A DNA stretch of 7,820 bases from Bacillota bacterium (GCA_028287415.1 JAQBPS010000446.1:1-7820), one strand, 5' to 3'; shown: positions 1 through 5,590, counted from the stretch's first letter. Made by a program: numbers and translations. The notes: generated by a model not told the origin, from the sequence alone.

Positions 1-777
1 CAGCCAGCCCTCAAACGGGCCGATGGCGGCGCCCAGCAGAGGGTACTCCTGCCGGTTGATCGGGGTGAGCATCGCCCGGCTCCCCACGACGGCGCCCGCC
101 ACGACATCGGAATGGCCGTTCAGATACTTCGTGGCCGAGTAAACCGAGAGGTCAATGCCAAAGTCGAGCGGGCGCTGGAGCAGCATGCTGCTGTAGGAGT
201 TATCGATGATCGTCTTGATGCCGCGTGACCGGGCCAGCCCCGCCACCGCCGGCAGGTCCTGCAATTTCATGAGATAGGAGCTCGGCGACTCCAGGTAAAA
301 AAGGCGGGTGTTCGGCCGCAGCGCCGCCTCAAAGTGGGCCAGCTCCGTGCCATCCACAAATGTCGTCTCGACGCCGAACCGGGGCAGGTAGTCCGCCATA
401 AAGCTGCGGGCCGGGCCATAGACAGTGTCGAGCGAAACGATGTGATCCCCCGCCCTGACGCAGGAGAGAATCGCCGCCGAGATCGCCGCCATGCCGGAGC
501 CGAAGAGCCGGCAGGCCTCGGCGCCCTCGAGTGCGGCGATCTTTTCCTCTGCCACCTGCACGGTGGGGTTGTTCCCGCGTGTGTAGATGCAGTGATCGTC
601 GGGGTTGGCGAATGCCTCCTCAAGCGCCTCGTAGCTCTCAAAAACGAAGGTGCTTGTCTCCACGATCGGCGGAGCGGCGGCGCCCAGGAAGCGGAACGGG
701 TCGTCGCCGGCGTGGGTGGCCAGGGTCGCGATGCGGTCGCTGTGGGGACGACGTTTGCCGGAGTCGATCTGCGACAC
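1..777 (-). CDS. Cys/Met-metabolism PLP-dependent enzyme (cystathionine gamma-synthase / beta- or gamma-lyase family), C-terminus outside window
   Basis: The first 259 residues of a fold-type I PLP enzyme of the trans-sulfuration family are present. These enzymes make or cleave C-S bonds of cystathionine, homocysteine, methionine or cysteine in the cytoplasm. Visible landmarks are an N-terminal THAGDDP segment near residue 20, YTRGNNPT (family form YxRxxNPT), FGSGMAAISA in the cofactor-binding loop, a DNSYSS segment in the position of the conserved cofactor Asp, and SATKYLNGHSD. The last carries the Schiff-base lysine at residue 217. Family members are usually about 380-400 residues, so about a third is missing past position 1. 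The GTG start at 777-775 is chosen because GAGAGAGGGA lies just upstream and no better in-frame start follows. The exact substrate cannot be decided from this part. It is transcribed divergently from the zinc-protease gene at 900. Confidence 0.9.
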   Translation of the reverse strand, partial: MSQIDSGKRRPHSDRIATLATHAGDDPFRFLGAAAPPIVETSTFVFESYEALEEAFANPDDHCIYTRGNNPTVQVAEEKIAALEGAEACRLFGSGMAAISAAILSCVRAGDHIVSLDTVYGPARSFMADYLPRFGVETTFVDGTELAHFEAALRPNTRLFYLESPSSYLMKLQDLPAVAGLARSRGIKTIIDNSYSSMLLQRPLDFGIDLSVYSATKYLNGHSDVVAGAVVGSRAMLTPINRQEYPLLGAAIGPFEGWL

Positions 778-795
778 GGGAATCCCTCTCTCTGC

Positions 796-833
796 TCGTC
801 ATGGTGATCACTGTTTTGACAAGGTGATGACGA
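796..833. promoter_or_regulatory. Possible operator in the divergent intergenic region
   Basis: The 122 bp between two divergent genes contain a 7-bp inverted repeat, TCGTCAT (796-802) and ATGACGA (827-833). Between the arms lie the 8-bp palindrome GTGATCAC (804-811) and two direct GGTGAT copies 20 bp apart (803-808 and 823-828), about two helical turns. A TTGACA hexamer sits at 816-821, but no convincing -10 hexamer follows at 16-18 bp. The arrangement suits a dimeric repressor or activator serving both genes. No regulator is encoded in the window, so this is inference from symmetry only. Confidence 0.3.
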
Positions 834-899
834 ATTCCTCTGACAGGCTCCCGTCGCCCTGCGACCGCCACGCGCATAGGCTGAGGCCGAGGTGATCTC

Positions 900-1748
900 T
901 TGGCGATCATCCCCGTCTATGTCGACATCCTGCGGGCGCTCGCCGGCACGCCGCCCGGCACCCCGGTCTGGCCCCGGTTCGAGGCGCACGCCTACATTCC
1001 CCACCGGGGCTTCTTCGAGGGGCTGCTCGAAACGTACGGCGCGCACATGTATGGCGAGATGGGCTTGCCGGGCGCGGTCGAAATGGCCGCGCCGATGCTC
1101 CAGCAAGCGCTGGCGCCCGCCGCCGCCTACCACATGGAGGAGCGCTGCCACCGGCTGCTGGAGACCGCTGCGCCCCTGCTGCCCGGCATCACCCCTAACC
1201 TCTACCTGGGGACCTTGCTGTTCATGGCCCCGGCGGCGACGCTCTCCGTGCTGCACCGCCCGGCCATGGCGCTCGGGCTGGAGCGGTTCCACCCCAACCC
1301 GCCGCCCAGCGACGAGAAGCTGCTCTACCACCCCGACGAGGTCGCCGAGATGATCCCGCATGAGGCTGCACATGCCGCCCGCATGCAGGTGCTCGGCCTC
1401 CCCCCGACCCCGCGAAAGCTCTCGCTGCTCGACATGGTGATGCTCGAGGGGACGGCCCTCACCTTCACCGACCTGCTGCTGGGCCGGCAGACGCTCGCCA
1501 CCTTCATGCCGCCGCCGCAGATGGCGTGGCACCAGGCGCATGAGCCTGAAGCCCGGGAAGCCGCCGCCGCCGAGTTCGATGCGACAGGGATGGACCCGTT
1601 CCTCAAGTACTTCTCCCACCACTCGCCGGTCAGCGGCTACTATGTCGGCTATAGCTATTGCCGGGACTATCTGCGCAAATATGGCGCAGGCAGCATCAGC
1701 GAGCTGGTGGCGCTGCCGTCGGCGGAGATTCTCCAGCGGCTCTCATAA
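900..1748 (+). CDS. Predicted zinc-dependent protease, DUF2268-like
   Basis: A 282-residue protein with a gluzincin-type signature: MIPHEAAHAAR gives HExxH at residues 154-158, and a candidate third ligand E183 follows in MLEGTAL, 25 residues after the second His. The C-terminal SGYYVGYSYCRDYLRK (245-260) matches the 'GYYxGY' block that follows the active site in DUF2268 predicted Zn-dependent proteases, which is the main reason for this assignment. No signal peptide or clear membrane span is visible, so it is probably cytoplasmic. The residues between about 20 and 140 are helical and unassigned. The TTG start at 900 is supported by AGGTGA at 890-895, four bases upstream; no ATG or GTG fits better. 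Its last 6 bp overlap the end of the convergent acetyltransferase gene. Substrate unknown. Confidence 0.8.
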   Translation: MAIIPVYVDILRALAGTPPGTPVWPRFEAHAYIPHRGFFEGLLETYGAHMYGEMGLPGAVEMAAPMLQQALAPAAAYHMEERCHRLLETAAPLLPGITPNLYLGTLLFMAPAATLSVLHRPAMALGLERFHPNPPPSDEKLLYHPDEVAEMIPHEAAHAARMQVLGLPPTPRKLSLLDMVMLEGTALTFTDLLLGRQTLATFMPPPQMAWHQAHEPEAREAAAAEFDATGMDPFLKYFSHHSPVSGYYVGYSYCRDYLRKYGAGSISELVALPSAEILQRLS

Positions 1749-2219
1749 GCGCTTCCCGACCACCACCCGCTCGCCGTGAAAGCCGCTCCCCGTAAACATG
1801 GCGAGGCTCGACTGGTTGTGGAGCGCCACCTGAGCCACCAGGCCGTGACAGCCGCTCCCCCGGGCGTACTCCGCAGCGCTCTCCAGCAATGCGCGGCCAA
1901 CGCCCCTCCCCCGGAGCGCCGGGTCGGTGAATATGTCCATCACCACGATCTCCGGCTCGGCCGTGAATGGGTTCGGCTGGGGCATCAGCAGGGCGTAGGC
2001 GGCGGGCCCGGGCATCGATGGAGACGGCCAGTCCACCACGAGAATGGTGGTCTGGGGCACCGCCAGCGCGTTCTGGTACATCTGGCGTAGCTGCCCGGCC
2101 ACCTGCTCATACCCTGCCGCCGGGGCCTCGCGGCCGACGACCTGGGCGAGGGCGGTCTGGACGCCCCGCTCCACGATCCCGGGCAACTCCGTCAGGCGGT
2201 ACGGGCGAACTGAGAGCAT
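1743..2219 (-). CDS. GNAT-family N-acetyltransferase
   Basis: A 158-residue single-domain GNAT protein, the usual size for the family. It would transfer acetyl from acetyl-CoA to an amine on a small molecule or protein. Motif A is visible: the strand IVVMDIFTDP (91-100) leads into the pyrophosphate-binding loop LRGRGVGRALL (102-112), which fits R/QxxGxG/A. Motif B follows as VALHNQSSLAMFTGSGF (131-147), with the NxxSxxxFxxxGF pattern typical of the acetyl-CoA edge. The N-terminal half is the variable acceptor-binding region, so the substrate is not predictable. The ATG at 2219-2217 is preferred because GGAGGG lies 6 bases upstream. The ATG at 2225 directly abuts that GGAGGG and is less likely. 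It converges on the zinc protease with a 6-bp overlap and is divergent from the gene at 2329. Confidence 0.88.
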   Translation of the reverse strand: MLSVRPYRLTELPGIVERGVQTALAQVVGREAPAAGYEQVAGQLRQMYQNALAVPQTTILVVDWPSPSMPGPAAYALLMPQPNPFTAEPEIVVMDIFTDPALRGRGVGRALLESAAEYARGSGCHGLVAQVALHNQSSLAMFTGSGFHGERVVVGKRL

Positions 2220-2277
2220 GCGCATCCCTCCACAAGCTAAGCCTATGGCCGATGGCGAGGACGCATCACTCTCGCCC

Positions 2278-2306
2278 TTGGCGGGAAGGGTCCGCCCGGA
2301 TATACT
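2278..2306 (+). promoter_or_regulatory. Housekeeping-type sigma promoter for the gene at 2329
   Basis: TTGGCG (2278-2283) and TATACT (2301-2306) are separated by exactly 17 bp, each close to the sigma-70/sigma-A consensus. Transcription would begin near 2313, giving a leader of only about 16 nt that starts almost at the Shine-Dalgarno site AAAGGAGG (2314-2321). It is the clearest promoter in the window. Confidence 0.65.
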
Positions 2307-2328
2307 CAAAGGGAAAGGAGGCGTGTCC

Positions 2329-2667
2329 ATGGACGACCAATCCTGGCAGATCGCTACCGTAGAGCGGGGCAAGCCACGCGTTTACATTCAGCAGTTCCTG
2401 GATCTGAGATTGCCTGAGCCGGAATACAAAGATATCTGCAAGAAAATGGGGCTCGAGAAGCCCTTTGATGAAGATTCCGCCATGCGGGTCATGGAGCAGT
2501 ACCTGGAGGATCTGGATGACGGTTCGCAGGCCGATGCGGTCCACATCCAGCGTGGGGACGGCATCGTCGTGCTGATGACGGTGGTCTCCTACCCCTTCAA
2601 GCAGGAGACGTTTGACCGGCTCCACGCAGCACACCTCGCCAAAAAGGCGCTCGGGGCGGCGGAGTAA
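2329..2667 (+). CDS. Conserved-looking hypothetical protein, 112 residues
   Basis: I do not recognise this family. The protein is soluble and acidic in the middle (PFDEDSAMRVMEQYLEDLDD, 45-64), with a predicted beta-rich start (IATVERGKPRVYIQQFLDLRL), a central helix, a strand pair (AVHIQRGDGIVVLMTVVSYPF, 70-90) and a basic C-terminal helix. There is one cysteine (37) and no signal peptide or membrane span. The ATG is strongly supported by AAAGGAGG seven bases upstream, and codon use matches the GC-rich neighbours. The gene has its own promoter upstream and a strong terminator 21 bp downstream, so it is an independent transcription unit. It is divergent from the acetyltransferase gene. The reading frame is very likely real; the function is open. 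Confidence 0.85.
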   Translation: MDDQSWQIATVERGKPRVYIQQFLDLRLPEPEYKDICKKMGLEKPFDEDSAMRVMEQYLEDLDDGSQADAVHIQRGDGIVVLMTVVSYPFKQETFDRLHAAHLAKKALGAAE

Positions 2668-2688
2668 GCCCCCGGGGCTCAGGCACAG

Positions 2689-2726
2689 AAAACGGGCACC
2701 CATCTGTACAGGATGGTGCCCGTTTT
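2689..2726. terminator. Rho-independent terminator, possibly bidirectional
   Basis: A 12-bp perfect stem, AAAACGGGCACC (2689-2700) with GGTGCCCGTTTT (2715-2726). A few further pairs (CATC/GATG) can form in the loop if one base bulges. The U-run ends the plus-strand transcript of the 112-residue gene. Because the stem itself has A4 at one end and T4 at the other, it could also end minus-strand transcripts leaving the pdxK pseudogene at 2779. Confidence 0.85.
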
Positions 2727-2778
2727 GCTATGTGCGGGGGCCGTGATGCAGGCTTCGTGCTCGCAGCGACGTGACGCC

Positions 2779-3237
2779 TTACTTCCCGAACTGCCGCTGT
2801 GCACCGTGCATGGTCGGCCCCACATACGCGTATAAGTGGTGGTCAGCCGCTCCGCCTCGAGGACGTACTTGGCGCCGGCCTCATGGATCACCGCCGCCGC
2901 TTCCTTCATGTCGCGGGTCGATGACGACGTTCTTCAACTGGTACTTGTCGATCGTGTGCGCGACCAGCTCGATCGGCTCCACCCAGCCCAGCATGCCGGT
3001 CTTGACCGCATCGATGCCGATGCCGTCCAGGACGCAGGTCAGCTGCGTTTCGATCGTGGAGAGCGCGACTGGGAAGACCTGATGGGCCCACTCATTGTGC
3101 GGGTCCATCGCCACGATGGTCGTGAGGACCGACATACCGTAGACGTCCCGCTCCTGGAACGTCTTGAGGTCAGCCTGTAGGCCGGCGCCGCCGCTGGTAT
3201 CGGAACCGGCAATGGTCAGTGCCTTTTTCAATGTCAT
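2779..3237 (-). pseudogene. pdxK: Pyridoxal/hydroxymethylpyrimidine kinase (PdxK/ThiD family), broken by three internal deletions
   Basis: The intact family phosphorylates pyridoxal, pyridoxine or HMP in vitamin B6 salvage or thiamine synthesis and is about 270 residues long. Here the N-terminal 108 residues are well preserved: GSDTSGGAGLQADLKTF, DAVKTGML and LKNVVIDP, closely resembling Bacillus PdxK. At about 2913 the frame changes and jumps to DMKEAAAVIHEAGAKYVL, missing about 50 residues. At about 2860 it joins EAERLTTTYT, missing about 24. At about 2829 it jumps again to YVGPTMHGAQRQFGK and a TAA at 2781-2779, missing about 44. The third block is back in the frame of the first. Both cysteine regions of the CC-type pyridoxal kinases (VMVCKG and GAGCTF in Bacillus) are lost. 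Read straight, it encodes only 118 residues, stopping at 2881. The start retains GGCGGAG six bases upstream. It lies 56 bp after the MFS gene. Confidence 0.9.
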
Positions 3238-3293
3238 AATGACTCCGCCTACTGTGCATGGTTATCCAATATCGCTGCTTATGTTGTCGCTCT

Positions 3294-4514
3294 TCAGACT
3301 GTCTGGTCAACAGCCAACTCCGCAGCGGCGTTGCCCGCCAAACGGAGCTGCGGTGTGACGACACGCTTGATCCAGAAGAAGCCGACCACACAGAAAAGCC
3401 CTGTCAATATAAAGACGAACCGCGTGTCAATGTAGGAAGCAATCCAACCGGCCAGCAGCGGCCCGATCGATGCGCCGGCCGCACCGGCCGCCTGGTTCAG
3501 GCCGAACGCCCTCCCGCGCAGAGGCCTGGGCACGACAGTCGCCAACAGGGCGGCGACCCCCGGATCGATGGCGGCGCCCGCCGCACCGGAGAGCAGGCGC
3601 AGCCCCCCCAGCGTGCCGGGCCCCCTGACGAAGGTCTGGAGGAAATAGAGTCCCGCAGAGGCCAGGAGCCCGGTGGCGATCGTCTGCTCGAAGCCGACCC
3701 GCTCCCCGCGCCGGGCCCACCACGGCGCCAGGAGAATAAACGTCACGCCAGGGAGTGAGAAGAGCAGGCCGGCGAGCCAGCCCGGTGCATTCGCACCGGC
3801 AATCTGCTTGACGAAGGGGACCAGCACGGGCTCCAGGGCCATTGATGCGGCCTGGGAGAGGGCGGTGATCAGCACGATCGCCATCAGCAGCCGGTGCGAT
3901 GTCGCCGCGTGCAGTTCGCCCAGCAGGCTGCTCTTGCCCAGTGCCGGGGGCGTGAACTCCTCCTTGACGGTGACCAGCACGAGGCCGATGGCGATGGCGA
4001 GCATCGCCGCAGAAGCCCAGGATGCGCCCCGGATCCCGATCCAGTCGGAGAGGACGCCGCCCACAACCGGGCCGATGATCGCGCCCGTCGGGTAGCCGGT
4101 CTGCACAATGCCCAGCGCTCTGCCGACGTCCCTGGGCGGCGTCGACACGCCCACCAGGGCGATCGCCATCGGCGTGAAACCGGTCAGCAGGCCGATCAGC
4201 ATCCGGACGCCAAACAGTCCGAACGGCCCCGTTACCAGGGCCATCCCCACATAGCCGAGCATCAGGCAGACGCCCGCGCGGAGCATCATCATCCGGCGGC
4301 CGTAGCGGTCGCCAACGGCACCCCAGATCGGGGCCATCACCATCGCACATAGAGAGGAGACCGCAATGATGATGCCGGACCAGAGTTGCGTCCCGTGAGT
4401 GACGCCCAGCTGCTCCAGGTAGACCGGCGTGAAGGGCATCACCATCGTCCAACAAATACCTGCGATAAATACTGCGAGCCATAATACGTATACGTTCTTT
4501 TTCCACTGCGGCAA
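3294..4514 (-). CDS. MFS transporter, DHA1-type (MdtG-like) drug/proton antiporter
   Basis: A 406-residue, 12-helix major facilitator, full length for the family, in the cytoplasmic membrane. The N-terminus KKNVYVLWLAVFIAG resembles the KRNLYVLW start of MdtG-type efflux pumps. Motif A between helices 2 and 3 is clear, GAVGDRYGRR (65-74). TGYPTGAIIGPVVGG (139-153) fits the GP-containing antiporter motif C in helix 5. A weaker symmetric copy, RGRAFGLNQAAGAAG, lies in the second half. This supports proton-coupled export of small molecules; the substrate is not predictable. The TTG at 4514-4512 is the only plausible start upstream of KKNVY. GGGAGG lies 11 bases before it, a longer spacing than ideal. 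It precedes the pdxK pseudogene by 56 bp on the same strand and was probably co-transcribed with it. Confidence 0.9.
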   Translation of the reverse strand: MPQWKKNVYVLWLAVFIAGICWTMVMPFTPVYLEQLGVTHGTQLWSGIIIAVSSLCAMVMAPIWGAVGDRYGRRMMMLRAGVCLMLGYVGMALVTGPFGLFGVRMLIGLLTGFTPMAIALVGVSTPPRDVGRALGIVQTGYPTGAIIGPVVGGVLSDWIGIRGASWASAAMLAIAIGLVLVTVKEEFTPPALGKSSLLGELHAATSHRLLMAIVLITALSQAASMALEPVLVPFVKQIAGANAPGWLAGLLFSLPGVTFILLAPWWARRGERVGFEQTIATGLLASAGLYFLQTFVRGPGTLGGLRLLSGAAGAAIDPGVAALLATVVPRPLRGRAFGLNQAAGAAGASIGPLLAGWIASYIDTRFVFILTGLFCVVGFFWIKRVVTPQLRLAGNAAAELAVDQTV

Positions 4515-4615
4515 AGCCGATGACGCCTCCCTTTCTACCCTGAAAAGGTTGGCGTTGACCTGGCCGGAATCCTGCCTACCGTGACTGGGTACGATGTGGG
4601 AGAAATTTTTATGGC

Positions 4616-4642
4616 CACGGATTTCACAGATTACACGGATTT
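4616..4642. repeat. Three tandem 9-bp units
   Basis: CACGGATTT, CACAGATTA and CACGGATTT lie head to tail (4616-4624, 4625-4633, 4634-4642). The first and third are identical. They sit at the outer left end of palindromic repeat copy A and run directly into its GATTTCC..GAGCCC arm. They also lie about 100-130 bp upstream of the MFS start on the opposite strand. Confidence 0.75.
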
Positions 4643-4749
4643 CCAGAGCCCGAGACGGATTTTACGTGTGGTTGGAAACTGAAAGGTCGGGACTCAGGGG
4701 TTTTTTTTATATATATAAAGACACCTGAGTCCCGACCTCACAGATGATC
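4637..4749. repeat. Palindromic repeat, copy A (right end missing)
   Basis: The core is a perfect 14-bp inverted repeat, GGTCGGGACTCAGG (4685-4698) and CCTGAGTCCCGACC (4724-4737). It encloses an AT-only tract that is itself palindromic (TTTATATATATAAA, 4706-4719). The left flank, GATTTCCAGAGCCC and GTTGGAAACTGAAAG, and the right flank, CTCACAGATGATC, align with copy B at 5411-5513. Similarity to B stops near 4750, so the right outer arm present in B is absent. There is no coding potential. It looks like a non-autonomous mobile element or a dispersed structured repeat. Confidence 0.8.
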
Positions 4750-4873
4750 CCCTTGCGCGGCATTCGTGACTGCCCGGGGTAATATCAAGGGCTACCAGGA
4801 CTTCAGGAAATCGCTGTCGAAAGATTTTGCAGCGGACAAGAACTTGCTGGTCGTGGAGCGGGACAAGAGGTAG
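4748..4873 (+). other. Possible C-terminal gene remnant, about 41 codons
   Basis: An open stretch after an in-frame TGA at 4745 ends with TAG at 4871-4873. Its later part reads NIKGYQDFRKSL, KDFAADKNLLVV and ERDKR: charged, evenly mixed and protein-like. No ATG or ribosome-binding site precedes it; the only internal candidate is GTG at 4766. It starts exactly where copy A loses its similarity to copy B. It may be the tail of a gene whose front was lost when the repeat arrived or was deleted. No family is recognised, and it could be chance. Confidence 0.25.
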
Positions 4874-4882
4874 GTGTCCGGG

Positions 4883-5245
4883 ATGACAGGGACCATTCTG
4901 CTGATCTTGGTCGCAGTTGTGGTTGGCGCCATTCTAGGCGTTCTGGCGGCGCGGCGGCGTGGCCAGAGTCCCAGCAAGTCCAGTGACGGCCCACCGGCTG
5001 GACCCTGGGCATGGGACGCTGGCGCTGTCGCTGCTGGTGTCGTCCTCGGGAGCTACTTGCGGCTGACCCTTGGCAGAACTGCCCCTGGTCTGACTCAGAC
5101 ACTGGTGTCGCTTGCAGGCTTGCTGATTGTCGGAAGCCTCACGTTCGTTCGCTGGCCGAAATCATCGCCGATGCGCGGCTTGGTGCTACCGCTCATTGAG
5201 CTTCTGGTCGCTGCCTGGGGCGCTTCTGGCACTGCACCGATGTAG
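4883..5245 (+). CDS. Small hypothetical membrane protein, about 120 residues
   Basis: I do not recognise a family. The protein is strongly hydrophobic. A first span (TILLILVAVVVGAILGVLAA, residues 3-22) is followed by an ARRRG charge cluster, so that end faces the cytoplasm. A Pro/Ser-rich linker follows, then about three further spans (around 44-62, 70-88 and 98-114). One possible topology is four helices with both ends inside. ATG 4883 has AGGTAGG eight bases upstream. GTG 4874, three residues earlier, directly abuts the preceding TAG and is only three bases from GAGG, so it is second choice. Codon use is less GC3-biased than in the neighbours (many CTT, GCT, GTT and ATT), consistent with acquired DNA or weak selection. 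A terminator starts 5 bp after the stop, supporting a real transcribed gene. It lies between repeat copies A and B. Confidence 0.65.
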   Translation: MTGTILLILVAVVVGAILGVLAARRRGQSPSKSSDGPPAGPWAWDAGAVAAGVVLGSYLRLTLGRTAPGLTQTLVSLAGLLIVGSLTFVRWPKSSPMRGLVLPLIELLVAAWGASGTAPM

Positions 5246-5250
5246 GGCAA

Positions 5251-5289
5251 AAAGAAAGGACCGGGGAAATGCCCCCGGTCTTATTCTTT
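5251..5289 (+). terminator. Rho-independent terminator after the small membrane gene
   Basis: An 8-bp GC-rich stem, GACCGGGG (5259-5266) with CCCCGGTC (5273-5280), has a 6-base loop. It is preceded by AAAGAAAG and followed by the U-rich TTATTCTTT. It begins 5 bp after the stop codon at 5245. Confidence 0.8.
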
Positions 5290-5307
5290 AGTTGCCCCCG
5301 GTAAGCT

Positions 5308-5331
5308 CGGGCCTTACTGGGACAAGGCCCG
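5308..5331. other. Short hairpin in intergenic DNA
   Basis: CGGGCCTT (5308-5315) pairs perfectly with AAGGCCCG (5324-5331) across an 8-base loop. No T-run follows on either strand, so a terminator role is not supported. Apart from this hairpin I see nothing else in the stretch 5290-5386: no ORF with a start signal and no clear promoter. Confidence 0.4.
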
Positions 5332-5386
5332 GCCGACGCCCTCGAAAATCGGAGATAATTCGGTGGGGCCAAGTGTCTCACCTAGG

Positions 5387-5570
5387 TTGACACAGAGGGT
5401 TCGTTGCGAAGATTTCCGGAGCCCAGGTCGAATCGGTCGGAAACTGAAAGGGCGGGACTTGGCTGTTTTAATATATATAAAAAAACCTGAGTCCCGACCT
5501 CACACATGATCACCCAAGGAAAATCCAACCTGGGCTCCGAAAATCTTAGCCATCCGCAAATCCGCGTCAA
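5387..5570. repeat. Palindromic repeat, copy B (complete, MITE-like)
   Basis: The outer arms AAGATTTCCGGAGCCCAGGT (5409-5428) and the reverse complement of 5528-5547 agree at 19 of 20 positions. Weaker symmetry extends outward to TTGAC at 5387 and GTCAA at 5566-5570. An inner stem pairs 5450-5462 with 5486-5499 (one mismatch, two G-T pairs by one reading) around an AT-only loop. CCTGAGTCCCGACCTCACA (5486-5504) is identical to copy A at 4724-4742. At about 184 bp, with terminal inverted repeats and no coding capacity, it resembles a miniature inverted-repeat element. No target-site duplication is evident. It lies just upstream of glcD. Confidence 0.75.
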
Positions 5571-5590
5571 TAAAAGAGACCCGACTCCCC

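Noticed and set aside
267..1622. A 451-codon open frame on the minus strand spanning the PLP gene and the protease gene
   Set aside because: It is low-complexity (Arg/Gly/Pro/His-rich), crosses two genes with clear family motifs in other frames and has no ribosome-binding site. It is a high-GC shadow.
2220..2372. Longer acetyltransferase reading frame starting at 2372
   Set aside because: The extra N-terminus would cross the neighbouring promoter and antisense start region. GGAGGG with 6-base spacing supports the ATG at 2219.
2881..3237. The 118-codon frame as a genuine small kinase-like protein
   Set aside because: Remaining family blocks continue downstream in order, in the expected orientation and up to the native stop, so truncation by deletion explains it better.
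3427..4506. A 359-codon open frame on the minus strand inside the MFS gene
   Set aside because: It is Arg/Asp/Gly-rich and lies entirely within the MFS coding region, whose frame shows 12 spans and motif A.
4616..4642. Start of a CRISPR array
   Set aside because: The units are 9 bp, contiguous and without spacers, and no cas genes are present.
4685..4737. Copy A hairpin as a simple terminator
   Set aside because: No T-run follows the right arm on the plus strand, no gene ends just before it, and a related copy occurs at 5450-5499. A repeat element fits better.
5387..5415. TTGACA at 5387-5392 as a glcD promoter
   Set aside because: At 17-18 bp spacing the downstream hexamer is AGATTT or GATTTC, far from TATAAT. 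The hexamer is better explained as the outer end of repeat B.
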